Shown here one piece after another: positions 1 through 7,586 of a stretch of 25,743 bases of DNA. The notes under the pieces were generated by a model. The model searched no databases and was not told the DNA's origin. It saw only the letters and a program-made list of their open reading frames with translations. The position numbers were made by a program, and so were the translations under genes. Origin of the DNA: an uncultured Coriobacteriaceae bacterium (GTDB lineage Bacteria; Actinomycetota; Coriobacteriia; Coriobacteriales; Eggerthellaceae); assembly GCA_900550385.1 (NCBI GenBank), contig URRZ01000020.1:1-25743 (forward strand), written 5' to 3'. Each line of letters starts with the position of its first letter. Position 1 is the first letter of the stretch.

Positions 1-789
1 TACCGCGTGCGCATAGACTCCTTCGAGGGCCCGTTCGATCTGCTGCTGTACCTGGTCAGCCGGCAGAAGGTCGACATCGGGTCCATCAGCATCACGCAGA
101 TCGCCGACCAGTATCTGGCCGAGGTGACGCGCATGCGCAACCTGGACCTCGACGTTGCCAGCGACTTTTTGCTGGTTGCCTCCACGCTGCTGGAGATCAA
201 GGCCGAAAGCCTCATCCCGCGCCGCCGCGACGAGGTCGACGCCGAGATCGAGGAGCTCGCCCCCAGCGAGGCGCGCGACATCCTGGTGGAGCGCCTGCTG
301 GTGTACAAGCAGTACAAGAACGCCGCCGCCGCGCTGCGCCTGCGGTTCGAGGCGGAGGGGCGCATGCACGCCCGGCCCTTCGGCCCCGACGCGCCGTTCC
401 TGAAGGCGATGCCCGACTTCCTGCGCGATGTGACGCTGGACGGGCTGGCTCTGATCGCCGCGAACGCGTTCGCTAGGCGTGAGGCGTTCCTGCTGGAATC
501 CGAGCACATCGCCGCCAAGCCCATCCCGGTCGAGGTGCACGTGCGCGCCATCCACCAGCGCATCCGCAACAAGAAGAACCTGCGCTTCACCGACCTGGTC
601 GACGACGCCACGCCCACCCCGGTGGTCGTGGTGACGTTCCTGGCGATCCTCGAGCTGTACAAGCGCTCGATGGTGAGGCTTTCCCAGGACGAGCAGTTCG
701 GCGATATCGCCATCGAGTACATCGAGGGGTCGGGGGAGCTCGACCTGACGGGCGAGGATTCGCTCACCTCGGTGGGGGAGGAAGGCTAG
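1..789 (+). CDS. scpA: Segregation and condensation protein A (5'-partial)
   Basis: ScpA is the kleisin subunit of the bacterial SMC-ScpAB condensin, bridging the SMC ATPase heads and binding an ScpB dimer. The frame is open from base 1 (Tyr-Arg-Val-Arg-Ile-Asp-Ser-Phe-Glu-Gly-Pro-Phe). Family members carry a few residues plus Met before this block, so the true start lies just left of the window and the GTG at 7 is probably internal. The N-terminal FEGPFDLLLYLV block and the following ASDFLLVASTLLEIKAESLIPRR helix are typical of the SMC-neck-binding domain. The C-terminal part (VTFLAILELYKRSMVRLSQ...) fits the winged helix that contacts the SMC cap. Length (at least 262 residues) is normal. 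The stop TAG directly abuts the scpB start codon, so the two are co-translated. Identity is confident; only the start is missing. Confidence 0.95.
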   Translation, partial: YRVRIDSFEGPFDLLLYLVSRQKVDIGSISITQIADQYLAEVTRMRNLDLDVASDFLLVASTLLEIKAESLIPRRRDEVDAEIEELAPSEARDILVERLLVYKQYKNAAAALRLRFEAEGRMHARPFGPDAPFLKAMPDFLRDVTLDGLALIAANAFARREAFLLESEHIAAKPIPVEVHVRAIHQRIRNKKNLRFTDLVDDATPTPVVVVTFLAILELYKRSMVRLSQDEQFGDIAIEYIEGSGELDLTGEDSLTSVGEEG

Positions 790-1569
790 ATGTTCCAAGG
801 TTTGCGCGAAGACCAGCTGATGGGGGCCGTGGAGGCGATGCTGTTCGTCACCGACGAGCCCGTGGGCGTCCTGACGATGGCCGACATGCTGGAGGTCGAT
901 CCGGCGGCGGTCGAGTCCGCCTTGGTGGCGCTGCGCGACAAGCTCGCCGCCGAGGAGCGCGGCGTGCAGCTGCGCGAGGTGGCGGGCGGCTGGAGGCTGT
1001 TCACCCATCCCGCCTACCACGAGCTCATCGAGAAGTACGTGATCTCGTGGGACACGCGCAAGCTGTCGCAGGCGGCGCTGGAGACGCTTGCGGTGGTGGC
1101 CTACAGCCAGCCGGTCACGCGCGGCCAGGTGGCGGCGGTGCGCGGCGTGAACTCCGACAGCTCCATCAACTCCCTGGTGGAGAAGGGGCTGCTGCGCGAG
1201 GCGGGCACCGCCGACGCCCCCGGCAACCCGGTGCTGTACGCGACGACGCGCGCGTTCTTGGAGAAGTTCGGCCTGCGCGGCACGTCCGACCTGCCTGACC
1301 TCGACCAGTTCGCGCCCGACGACGCCGCGCGCGCGTTCATCCGCGAACGCCTGTCCGCGACGCGCTCCGACATCGCGCTGCCGGCCGATCCGGAGGAGGC
1401 GATGGAAGCCGTCGCCGCGGCGCAGCGCCCCTCGGGCGGGACGGCTCCGTCCGCCGATGCGGACGGGGACGAGCCGCCCTCGCCGTTCGCCGCCGCATTG
1501 GCGCAGGGCTTCGGCGCCGTGGAGAAGATCGACTTCAGCACGCTGAAGTTTGAAACGGACGACGAGTAG
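790..1569 (+). CDS. scpB: Segregation and condensation protein B
   Basis: ScpB dimerises through winged-helix domains and binds the centre of ScpA in the SMC-ScpAB complex. The 259-residue product opens with LMGAVEAMLFVTDEPV and continues through the diagnostic stretch LSQAALETLAVVAYSQPVTRGQVAAVRGVNSDSSINSLVEKGLL (about residues 92-137), followed by LYATTRAFLEKFGLRGTSDLPDL. A low-complexity Ala/Pro/Asp tail of about 70 residues follows the folded core, longer than in compact ScpB proteins but common in high-GC Gram-positives. The ATG follows the scpA stop without a gap, and the Shine-Dalgarno (GGAGGAAGG, about 777-785) lies inside the end of scpA. Confidence 0.96.
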   Translation: MFQGLREDQLMGAVEAMLFVTDEPVGVLTMADMLEVDPAAVESALVALRDKLAAEERGVQLREVAGGWRLFTHPAYHELIEKYVISWDTRKLSQAALETLAVVAYSQPVTRGQVAAVRGVNSDSSINSLVEKGLLREAGTADAPGNPVLYATTRAFLEKFGLRGTSDLPDLDQFAPDDAARAFIRERLSATRSDIALPADPEEAMEAVAAAQRPSGGTAPSADADGDEPPSPFAAALAQGFGAVEKIDFSTLKFETDDE

Positions 1570-1574
1570 CGGCC

Positions 1575-2414
1575 ATGGAAGGCGAATCCCGCATCGTGCC
1601 CATGCGGCTGCAGAAGTTCCTGGCGCGTGCCGGCGTCGCCAGCAGGCGGGGCGCGGAGAACCTGATGACCGCCGGCCGCGTGACGGTGAACGGCGAGGTC
1701 GTCACCGAGCTGGGCAGCAAGGTCGATCCGCTGGTCGACGAGGTGGCGGTGGACGACATCGCGGTCCGCTTGGCGGACGGCTCGGTGACGCTGATGCTGC
1801 ACAAGCCCGCCGGCATGCTGACCACCATGTCCGACCCCTACGGGCGCCCGACCGTCGCCGAGCTGGTGCCGACCGACCGCTATCCGGGGCTGTTCCCCAT
1901 CGGCAGGCTCGATCAGGACACCACCGGCCTGCTGCTGTTCTCCACCGACGGCGAGCTGGGCAACGGGCTGCTGCATCCCAGCCACCATGTGGTGAAGGGG
2001 TACCTGGCGTTGGTGGAGGGAACTCCTTCCGAGGCGGAGCTCTCCGCTTTGCGGCGGGGCATCGAGCTCGATGACGGGCCCACGCAGCCCGCCGAGGCGG
2101 AAGTGCTCGACGGGATCGACCGCCATCGCGCGATGAAGGCTTTCTCCATCCCGAAGCCCTCGCCCGACGACTCGCCCCAGTACCTCGCCGCCCAAAAGAC
2201 CCGCGCGCGGCACCGCAGCGTGGTGCGCATCGGCTTGCGCGAGGGGCGCAAGCACCAGGTGAAGCGCATGCTCGATGCGGTGGGGCACCCGGTGGTCGCC
2301 CTGCACCGCGAATCCTTCGGGCCGCTTGACCTGGAGGGCCTTGTGCGGGGAGTCTGGAGGCCGCTCGCCCCCGAGGAGATTGCCGCGCTGCGCGCCTGCG
2401 CCGGCTTGGAATGA
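1575..2414 (+). CDS. rluB: 23S rRNA pseudouridine synthase, RluB/RsuA family
   Basis: Isomerises a uridine to pseudouridine in 23S rRNA (or 16S if RsuA-like). Residues 10-66 form an S4 RNA-binding domain (MRLQKFLARAGVASRRGAENL). The catalytic block GRLDQDTTGLLL is at 110-121 with the nucleophile Asp113. The later RKHQVKRMLDAVGHPV segment is the conserved C-terminal motif. Relative to short family members there is an insert around 185-212 (MKAFSIPKPSPDDSPQYLAAQK). The ATG at 1575 lies 5 bases after the scpB stop but has no clear ribosome site. A GTG at 1596 or ATG at 1602, placed behind GGAAGG (1577-1582), would give the usual MRLQKFLA start, so the first 7-9 residues are uncertain. scpA-scpB-rluB is a widely conserved order. 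Confidence 0.93.
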   Translation: MEGESRIVPMRLQKFLARAGVASRRGAENLMTAGRVTVNGEVVTELGSKVDPLVDEVAVDDIAVRLADGSVTLMLHKPAGMLTTMSDPYGRPTVAELVPTDRYPGLFPIGRLDQDTTGLLLFSTDGELGNGLLHPSHHVVKGYLALVEGTPSEAELSALRRGIELDDGPTQPAEAEVLDGIDRHRAMKAFSIPKPSPDDSPQYLAAQKTRARHRSVVRIGLREGRKHQVKRMLDAVGHPVVALHRESFGPLDLEGLVRGVWRPLAPEEIAALRACAGLE

Positions 2415-2424
2415 TCCGCGGCGC

Positions 2425-2503
2425 CGGCGCCCCTCGCGCGCGGCGGGTGCGGAGGCGCGCGGCATGCCCTTGCCCTTGAGATCGGCGCCCCTCGCGCGCG
2501 GCG
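2425..2503. repeat. 21-bp perfect direct repeat upstream of tyrA
   Basis: Two identical 21-base copies lie at 2425-2445 and 2483-2503, both beginning CGGCGCCCC and ending GCGCGGCG, with starts 58 bases apart. The second copy ends 12 bases before the extended -10 element of the tyrA promoter. The core is a CG-alternating palindrome-like tract. No function is recognised; a regulator site or an intergenic duplication are both possible. Confidence 0.75.
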
Positions 2504-2514
2504 ACGAGGTCCCA

Positions 2515-2523
2515 TGCTAGAAT
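2515..2523 (+). promoter_or_regulatory. Probable extended -10 promoter for tyrA operon
   Basis: The sequence TGCTAGAAT matches the extended -10 pattern TGnTAnAAT. No good -35 hexamer lies 16-19 bases upstream, as is usual for extended -10 promoters. Transcription would start near 2530, giving a leader of about 70 bases before the tyrA ATG. Confidence 0.55.
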
Positions 2524-2530
2524 CACCCCG

Positions 2531-2564
2531 GCGCATTTCCGCCCCTTCGGGACGGAACCTGCGC
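2531..2564 (+). promoter_or_regulatory. Hairpin in the tyrA leader RNA
   Basis: An outer stem GCGCA (2531-2535) with TGCGC (2560-2564) encloses an inner stem TTCCG (2537-2541) with CGGAA (2553-2557), capped by a C(TTCG)G tetraloop. It begins where the predicted transcript should start. There is no T-run behind it, so it is not an intrinsic terminator. It may stabilise the 5' end of the mRNA or be a regulatory structure. It does not match any riboswitch class I recognise. Confidence 0.45.
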
Positions 2565-2601
2565 GGATGCCCGCAACCGAAAGAAGAAAGGCCGTCTTCC
2601 C

Positions 2602-3786
2602 ATGCCACCCACCTGCCCGGACAACGACTCGGAGGCGCAGCAGGCGCCCTTCGCCCGCATCGCCATCGCGGGCCTCGGCCTCATCGGCGCGTCTTTGGCG
2701 GCATCGCTGCGCGCGGCGTACCCTTCCATCGAGATCTTCGGAGCCGACATCGACGCGCGCACCTGCGACGTCGCCTTGGAGCGCGGCTGGGTCGACGGCG
2801 CCTCGGCGCCCGACGACGGGGCGTTCCGCGCGTTCGCCACCGAGCGCTGCGATTTGGCGGTGGTCGCCACTCCGGTCGACGCCGCCGAGTCGATCCTGGG
2901 CCTTCTGGCGGATTGGGGCTTCGCGGGGGTGATCACCGACACGGCGTCCACCAAGGCCCACCTGGCCGAGGCCGCGGCATCGATCCTGCCGTATCCGTGC
3001 AACTACGTCCCCGGGCACCCCATGGCGGGCTCCGAGGTCAACGGCATCGAGGGCGCGCGGGCGGACCTGTTCAAGGGCGCCTATTGGATCCTCTGCCCGG
3101 ACGAGGCCACCCCGCCCGAGCACTTCACCCGGCTGCACGAGCTGATCACGGGCATGTCGGCGCGGGTCATCGCCCTGCGCCGCGAGGACCACGACCAATC
3201 CATCGCCATCGTCAGCCACGTGCCCCATTTCATGGCGTCATCGCTGATGCAGCTTGCCAGCAGGCACGCCGACGCCGACCGCTCCCTGTTGCGGCTCGCC
3301 GCCGGCGGCTTCAAGGACTCCACGCGCATCGCCGCGGGATCGCCCGAGCTGTGGTGCGGCATCGCCTTCGACAACGCCGACGCCATCCGCGCCGGCCTCG
3401 ACGAGATCACCGGCATCATCGCCTCGTTCTCGGACGCGCTGGAGAGGGGGGACCGCGCCGGCTTCACGCGCCTGCTCGCCGAAGCCGCGCAGGCGCGCCG
3501 CGCCCTCCCCGCCGCCTGGGTGCCTTCGACCGAGGATCTGCTGGAGGTCCGCATCCCCATGGAGGATCGCCGGGGCGTCGTCGCTGAAGTGACTACCATT
3601 GCAAGCGCCGCAGGGTGTAACATTCAATCTATCGAGATAGACCACATCACCGAGGACAGCGCGGTGCTGTCGCTCGTCCTCACCGACGAGGGGGATGTGG
3701 GCAAGCTCTCGACGTCGCTTATCAAGGCGGGGTTCACGGTTTCGTTTTCGCCCTTGAGTGCGAAGGAGCATAGCCATGTCCGATGA
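2602..3786 (+). CDS. tyrA: Prephenate dehydrogenase with C-terminal ACT domain
   Basis: Oxidatively decarboxylates prephenate to 4-hydroxyphenylpyruvate using NAD(P)+, the committed step to tyrosine. The 394-residue product has a Rossmann dinucleotide site GLGLIGAS (24-31) with an acidic cluster GADID at the end of strand 2, favouring NAD+. GHPMAGSEVNGIEGA (138-152) and SHVPHFMASSLM (205-216) are typical TyrA active-site blocks. A C-terminal ACT domain spans about 313-386 (LLEVRIPMEDRRGVVAEVTTIASAAGCNIQSIEI), as in Gram-positive TyrA, and probably mediates tyrosine feedback. The ATG follows GAAAGAAGAAAGG. The gene overlaps aroA by 11 bases, so the two are translationally coupled. Codons near 3585-3645 are noticeably richer in A/T than their surroundings. 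Confidence 0.93.
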   Translation: MPPTCPDNDSEAQQAPFARIAIAGLGLIGASLAASLRAAYPSIEIFGADIDARTCDVALERGWVDGASAPDDGAFRAFATERCDLAVVATPVDAAESILGLLADWGFAGVITDTASTKAHLAEAAASILPYPCNYVPGHPMAGSEVNGIEGARADLFKGAYWILCPDEATPPEHFTRLHELITGMSARVIALRREDHDQSIAIVSHVPHFMASSLMQLASRHADADRSLLRLAAGGFKDSTRIAAGSPELWCGIAFDNADAIRAGLDEITGIIASFSDALERGDRAGFTRLLAEAAQARRALPAAWVPSTEDLLEVRIPMEDRRGVVAEVTTIASAAGCNIQSIEIDHITEDSAVLSLVLTDEGDVGKLSTSLIKAGFTVSFSPLSAKEHSHVR

Positions 3787-5134
3787 TCGCTTCAACCAAG
3801 GCCCGGCGTCCGCCGACGAGGACGTCGCCGTCATCCGCCCGCTGGCGGGCCCGCTGAAGGGGACGATCCGCGTCCCCGGGGACAAGTCGATATCGCATCG
3901 CGCCGTGCTGTTCTCCGCCATGGCGGAGGGCACTTCGCGCGTGTCCGGCGTGCTGGATTCCGCCGACGTGCGCAGCTCCATCGGGGCCGTGCACGCGCTT
4001 GGCGCCCAGGTCAGCCTGGAGAAGCAGGCCGACGGAAGCCTTGCCGGCGGCATCACCGGCTGGGGCGCCGCCGGTCCCAGCCAGCCCGCCGAGCCCGTGG
4101 ATTGCGGCAACTCCGGCACCACGGTGCGCCTGCTCATGGGCATTCTGGCGCCGTGGGATATCCAGGTCACGCTCACGGGCGATTCCTCGTTGTGCAAGCG
4201 CCCGATGCGCCGCATCACCGCGCCGCTCATGAAGATGGGCGCGCGCTTCGAACCCGAGGGCCGCGAGCACCTGCCGCTCGTCGAGATCGGCTCGCCGCGC
4301 CTGCGCGCCATCGACTACGAGGCGCCCATGGCATCGGCCCAGCTGAAGACCGCCGTGCTTCTGGCGGGCGCCTATGCCGACGGCACCACCACGCTGCACG
4401 AGCCGTCCCGCTCGCGCAACCACACCGAGCTCATGCTGCCCCAGTTCGGCGTCCCCACCACCGCCTCCGACCTTCTGGCGCAGGTGGAGGGCCCGCACGT
4501 GCTCCAGGCGAGCGAGGTCGCCGTCCCCGGCGACCCCTCGTCGGCGGCGTTCCTGGTGTGCGCGGCGGTCCTCAAACCGGGAAGCGCCATCCAGGTGGAG
4601 GACGTGAGCCTGAACACGGCGCGCGTCGGCTTCACGCGCACGCTCGAGCGCATGGGGGCCGAGGTGAGCGTCTCGCGCACCGGCCTTTCGGGCAAGGAGC
4701 CCTCGGGCGTCATCGAGGCCTGCCACACCCCGCGCCTGCGCGGCTGCGAGGTGCCGCCCCAGCACATCGCCTCGCTGGTCGACGAGATCCCGGTGCTGTC
4801 GCTGGTGGCCGCCCGCGCCCAGGGCGTCACGGTGTTCCGCGGGGCGGGGGAGCTTCGCGTGAAGGAGACCGACCGCCTGCAGGCGGTCGTCGACGGGCTG
4901 GCGCAGCTCGGCGTGGACGCCTGGTCCGACGGCGACGACCTGTTCATCGAGGGGCAGCCGGACCTGCGCATCCCCGAGGGGCTGGTCTTCGACGCCAAGG
5001 GAGACCATCGCCTTGCCATGACGTGGGCGTTGGCGGGATTGTGCGGCGGGAACGAGGTTTCCGTGAAGGGATTCGGCTCGGTTGCGGTAAGCTATCCGGG
5101 CTTCATGGACGATATCGAAAGGCTGACCCGATGA
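3776..5134 (+). CDS. aroA: 3-phosphoshikimate 1-carboxyvinyltransferase (EPSP synthase)
   Basis: Transfers the enolpyruvyl group of PEP to shikimate-3-phosphate, the sixth step of the shikimate pathway. The 452-residue product contains GDKSISHRA near the N-terminus (GDKS 35-38), DCGNSGTTVRLLMG, SAQLKTAVLLAG, RNHTE, GDPSSAAF, ELRVKETDRL and DHRLAMTWALAG, all EPSP synthase blocks. The RXHXE, SAQXK and GDKX motifs place it with class II enzymes; the fourth class II motif NXTR reads NTAR here. The start chosen is the ATG at 3776, with AAGGAG at 3763-3768 eight bases upstream; an in-frame GTG at 3758 lies before this ribosome site. The 3' end overlaps cmk as ATGA. Pairing with tyrA makes an aromatic amino acid unit. 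Confidence 0.96.
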   Translation: MSDDRFNQGPASADEDVAVIRPLAGPLKGTIRVPGDKSISHRAVLFSAMAEGTSRVSGVLDSADVRSSIGAVHALGAQVSLEKQADGSLAGGITGWGAAGPSQPAEPVDCGNSGTTVRLLMGILAPWDIQVTLTGDSSLCKRPMRRITAPLMKMGARFEPEGREHLPLVEIGSPRLRAIDYEAPMASAQLKTAVLLAGAYADGTTTLHEPSRSRNHTELMLPQFGVPTTASDLLAQVEGPHVLQASEVAVPGDPSSAAFLVCAAVLKPGSAIQVEDVSLNTARVGFTRTLERMGAEVSVSRTGLSGKEPSGVIEACHTPRLRGCEVPPQHIASLVDEIPVLSLVAARAQGVTVFRGAGELRVKETDRLQAVVDGLAQLGVDAWSDGDDLFIEGQPDLRIPEGLVFDAKGDHRLAMTWALAGLCGGNEVSVKGFGSVAVSYPGFMDDIERLTR

Positions 5135-5814
5135 TCATTGCAATAGACGGCCCCAGCGGTGCGGGCAAGAGCACCGTCGCGAAGGCGGTTGCCCGCAAGC
5201 TCGGCTTCTCCTGCTTGGATACCGGCGCGATGTACCGCGCCATCGCCTGGCGCGCCGTCCAGGACGGCGTCGCCCTCGATGACGAATGCGGCCTCGGCCG
5301 CATTGCGCGCACCTACGACATCGAGTTCTCCCACGAGCCCGGCGAGCCCGCCCCGCGCGGGGTGTCCATCGACGGCGTCGACGTGACCGACGCCATCCGC
5401 ACCGCCGAGATCGACCGCGCCGTCAGCCCGGTGTCGGCCGCACCCTCGGTGCGCGAGGCGCTGGTGGGCCAGCAGAGGCGCATCGGCCGCGCGGGCGACT
5501 ACGTGGTCGAGGGCCGCGACATCGGCACGGTGGTGTTCCCTGAGGCGGAGGTGAAGGTGTTCCTCACCGCGTCGGACGAGGAGCGCGCGCATCGCCGCGT
5601 GCGCCAGAACGCCGACCGGGGCATCGGCTCCATCGACTACGACGAGGTGCTGGAGGACCTGCGCCGCCGCGACGAGCGCGACTCCTCGCGCGCCACCTCG
5701 CCGTTGCGCCCCGCCGGCGATGCCGTGATGCTCGACTCCACCGGGCGCTTCATCGAGGACATCATCGACGAGATCTGCGGCCTCGCGCAGGACGCGCAGC
5801 GTAAGGACCGATAG
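5131..5814 (+). CDS. cmk: Cytidylate kinase
   Basis: Phosphorylates CMP and dCMP with ATP in the cytoplasm, recycling CMP from RNA and lipid metabolism. The 227-residue product starts MIIAIDGPSGAGKSTVAKAVARKLGF with the P-loop GPSGAGKST (7-15), then LDTGAMYRAIAW, VVEGRDIGTVVFPEAEVKVFLTAS and a C-terminal RRDERDSSRATSPLRPA segment, all standard for bacterial CMP kinase. Its ATG overlaps the aroA stop as ATGA, and GAAAGG at 5117-5122 provides the ribosome site. Adjacency of aroA and cmk recurs in bacteria, and cmk next to plsC and ispH is a known Gram-positive arrangement. Confidence 0.96.
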   Translation: MIIAIDGPSGAGKSTVAKAVARKLGFSCLDTGAMYRAIAWRAVQDGVALDDECGLGRIARTYDIEFSHEPGEPAPRGVSIDGVDVTDAIRTAEIDRAVSPVSAAPSVREALVGQQRRIGRAGDYVVEGRDIGTVVFPEAEVKVFLTASDEERAHRRVRQNADRGIGSIDYDEVLEDLRRRDERDSSRATSPLRPAGDAVMLDSTGRFIEDIIDEICGLAQDAQRKDR

Positions 5815-5829
5815 AACGGCGGAACTGAA

Positions 5830-6654
5830 ATGTTTCTCCCTTACGAGAAGATGTGGGACATGCCGCTGGGCGGCACGTCCGACGAGAAGCAGATACCGCA
5901 CTGGTTCGGCAACCTGGCGTGGATCGTCATCGGCGCCATCTTCAAGCTGTGCTTCCGCTACCGCGTGGACGGCCGCGAGAACCTGCGCGGCTTCAAGGGC
6001 AAGCGCGGCGTGCTGGTGATAGCCAACCACACGTCGTTTCTGGACGTCGCCTTCATGTACTTGGCGGCGCGCCCCAGCCAGTGGGTGCGCCTCATCGGGC
6101 GCGAGAGCCTGTTCGACAACGCGGGCGGCCTGGCCGGCCAGATCCTCTCGCGCGTGGGGGCGTTCCCCATCAAGCGCGATTCCGCCGACCGCACCGCCAT
6201 CAAGCGCGCCACGCGCATGCTGAAGAACAACGAATGCGTGGGCATCCTGCCCGAGGGCACCCGCCGCGGCAAGGGGTCGAAAGAGCCCGAGATCCACGCC
6301 GGCGCCGTGTTCATCGCCAAGATGGCCAAAGCCCCCATCCTCCCCATGACGGTGCGCAACGCCGAATACGTGAAGCAGAAGGGCAAGTTCCTCCGCTTCC
6401 CCAAGATCACCGTGGAATACGGCCAGCCTTTGCTGGTGAGCGACTTCGACTTCCTGCCCAAGGAGGACCGCCTCGACGGGTGCGCGTGGTACGCCATGCG
6501 CGAGTGCTTCGCGCTCTCCCAGCGCGTGCCGCGCGAGCAGGTGGACATGAAGGCGCTGTTCCCCACGGGGCGCGACTTCTCCGAGGTGTTCGCCCAGCAT
6601 CCCATCCCGCAACGCACCACGGCGGAGCTCGCCGGGGACGGGGCGGCGCGATGA
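5830..6654 (+). CDS. plsC: 1-acyl-sn-glycerol-3-phosphate acyltransferase family protein
   Basis: Predicted to acylate lysophosphatidic acid to phosphatidic acid at the membrane. All four acyltransferase motifs are visible in the 274 residues: NHTSFLD (catalytic His67 and Asp72), GAFPIKRD (110-117), PEGTR (141-145) and PILPMTV (169-175). A single hydrophobic stretch, FGNLAWIVIGAIFKLCF (about 26-42), may anchor it to the membrane. The C-terminal 60 residues after the fold are less conserved in my reading. It starts 15 bases after cmk behind a weak GGCGGAA site, and its stop overlaps the ispH start as ATGA. The exact acyl donor and acceptor cannot be told from sequence. Confidence 0.9.
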   Translation: MFLPYEKMWDMPLGGTSDEKQIPHWFGNLAWIVIGAIFKLCFRYRVDGRENLRGFKGKRGVLVIANHTSFLDVAFMYLAARPSQWVRLIGRESLFDNAGGLAGQILSRVGAFPIKRDSADRTAIKRATRMLKNNECVGILPEGTRRGKGSKEPEIHAGAVFIAKMAKAPILPMTVRNAEYVKQKGKFLRFPKITVEYGQPLLVSDFDFLPKEDRLDGCAWYAMRECFALSQRVPREQVDMKALFPTGRDFSEVFAQHPIPQRTTAELAGDGAAR

Positions 6655-7499
6655 GGGTGCTTCGCGCCGAGCAGGCGGGCGCTTGCTACGGCGTGCAGCG
6701 CGCGCTCGACCTCGCGCTGGAGGCGGCTGCTTCCGGAAGCGAGGCCTGCACGCTCGGCCCGCTCATCCACAACCCCCGTGTGGTGGAGCGCCTCGCGCGC
6801 GAGGGCGTCCGCGCGGTGGGCGATCTGGACGAGGTGGGGCCAGGCCAGACGGTCATCATCCGCAGCCACGGCGTCACGCCCGCGGTGAAGCGCGAGGTCG
6901 CACGGCGCGGCCTTTCCATGGTCGACGCCACCTGCCCGCATGTCGCCCGCGCCCAGAAGGCGGCCGCCGGCCTCGCCAAGCGCGGCATGGGCGTGGTCGT
7001 GGTGGGCGAGGCGGGCCATCCCGAGGTGGAGGGGCTCTATGCCTGCGCCTGCGAGGCCAGCGCGGACCCCTCGCGCGTCATCGTCGCCGCATCCCCCGAC
7101 GACCTCCCCGAGGCCCTGCCGGATCCCGTGGGCGTGGTGGTCCAGACGACCCAGACGCGCGAGGCGCTGGACGCGGTGCTTGCCGCCCTGCGCGCCAAGG
7201 GCGCGGACCCGGTGGTGAAGGACACCATCTGCTTCGCCACGCGCCAGCGCCAGGAGGCCGCTGCGGCGCTTGCGGGCGAGGTGGACGCGTTCGTGGTCAT
7301 CGGCGGGCGCAACTCGTCGAACACCACGCGGCTCGCCGACATCTGCCGCGCCCGCTGCGAGCGCACCCACCATATCGAGGCGGCCGAGGAGCTCGATCCC
7401 GCCTGGTTCCGCGACTGCGCCACGGTGGGCGTGACGGCCGGCGCTTCGACGCCCGAGGATCAGATCGTGGCGGTGGAGGAGGTGCTGCGCTGCCTGTAG
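6651..7499 (+). CDS. ispH: 4-hydroxy-3-methylbut-2-enyl diphosphate reductase
   Basis: IspH (LytB) is the last enzyme of the MEP isoprenoid pathway, reducing HMBPP to IPP and DMAPP with a [4Fe-4S] cluster. The 282-residue product has the three cluster cysteines Cys12 (GACYGV), Cys95 (DATCPHV) and Cys194 (DTICFAT). It also has the substrate histidines His40, His73 and His123, the catalytic Glu125 in GHPEVEG, and the SSNTTRL phosphate-binding segment. The ATG at 6651 overlaps the plsC stop and matches the expected N-terminus, where cluster Cys12 sits near the start. Its Fe-S requirement is notable because a cysteine desulfurase is encoded about 840 bases downstream. Confidence 0.95.
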   Translation: MRVLRAEQAGACYGVQRALDLALEAAASGSEACTLGPLIHNPRVVERLAREGVRAVGDLDEVGPGQTVIIRSHGVTPAVKREVARRGLSMVDATCPHVARAQKAAAGLAKRGMGVVVVGEAGHPEVEGLYACACEASADPSRVIVAASPDDLPEALPDPVGVVVQTTQTREALDAVLAALRAKGADPVVKDTICFATRQRQEAAAALAGEVDAFVVIGGRNSSNTTRLADICRARCERTHHIEAAEELDPAWFRDCATVGVTAGASTPEDQIVAVEEVLRCL

Positions 7500-7540
7500 G
7501 TCGCTTGCAGGTTTCATCTGGCGCGCGTGGGATCCTGCGC

Positions 7541-7546
7541 TAGAAT
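7541..7546 (+). promoter_or_regulatory. Candidate -10 box before rpe
   Basis: TAGAAT lies in the 87-base gap between ispH and rpe, 41 bases before the rpe ATG. No convincing -35 hexamer at 16-19 bases. It repeats the same hexamer seen before tyrA, which makes an independent rpe transcript plausible. Confidence 0.4.
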
Positions 7547-7586
7547 GGGGCGTATCGAGCAAGCATCGTCCGCTAAGGAGGCGCGC

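Noticed and set aside
1101..2465. Long minus-strand open frames opposite scpB, rluB, tyrA, aroA, recG and ilvB
   Set aside because: All are antisense to genes with clear family motifs, have His/Arg/Ala/Gly-biased composition and no recognisable domains or ribosome sites. They result from high GC at third positions.
4102..5130. A long open frame opposite in phase to aroA that runs without a stop into cmk
   Set aside because: It lies wholly over the conserved aroA frame, its translation is Arg/Gly/Ala-rich low complexity, and only the part from 5131 on is cmk. This is the usual GC-rich shadow frame.
5853..6650. Open frame through plsC that joins ispH in frame, suggesting a fusion protein
   Set aside because: The upstream part is out of frame with the conserved plsC motifs; ispH begins at ATG 6651 with the expected N-terminus.
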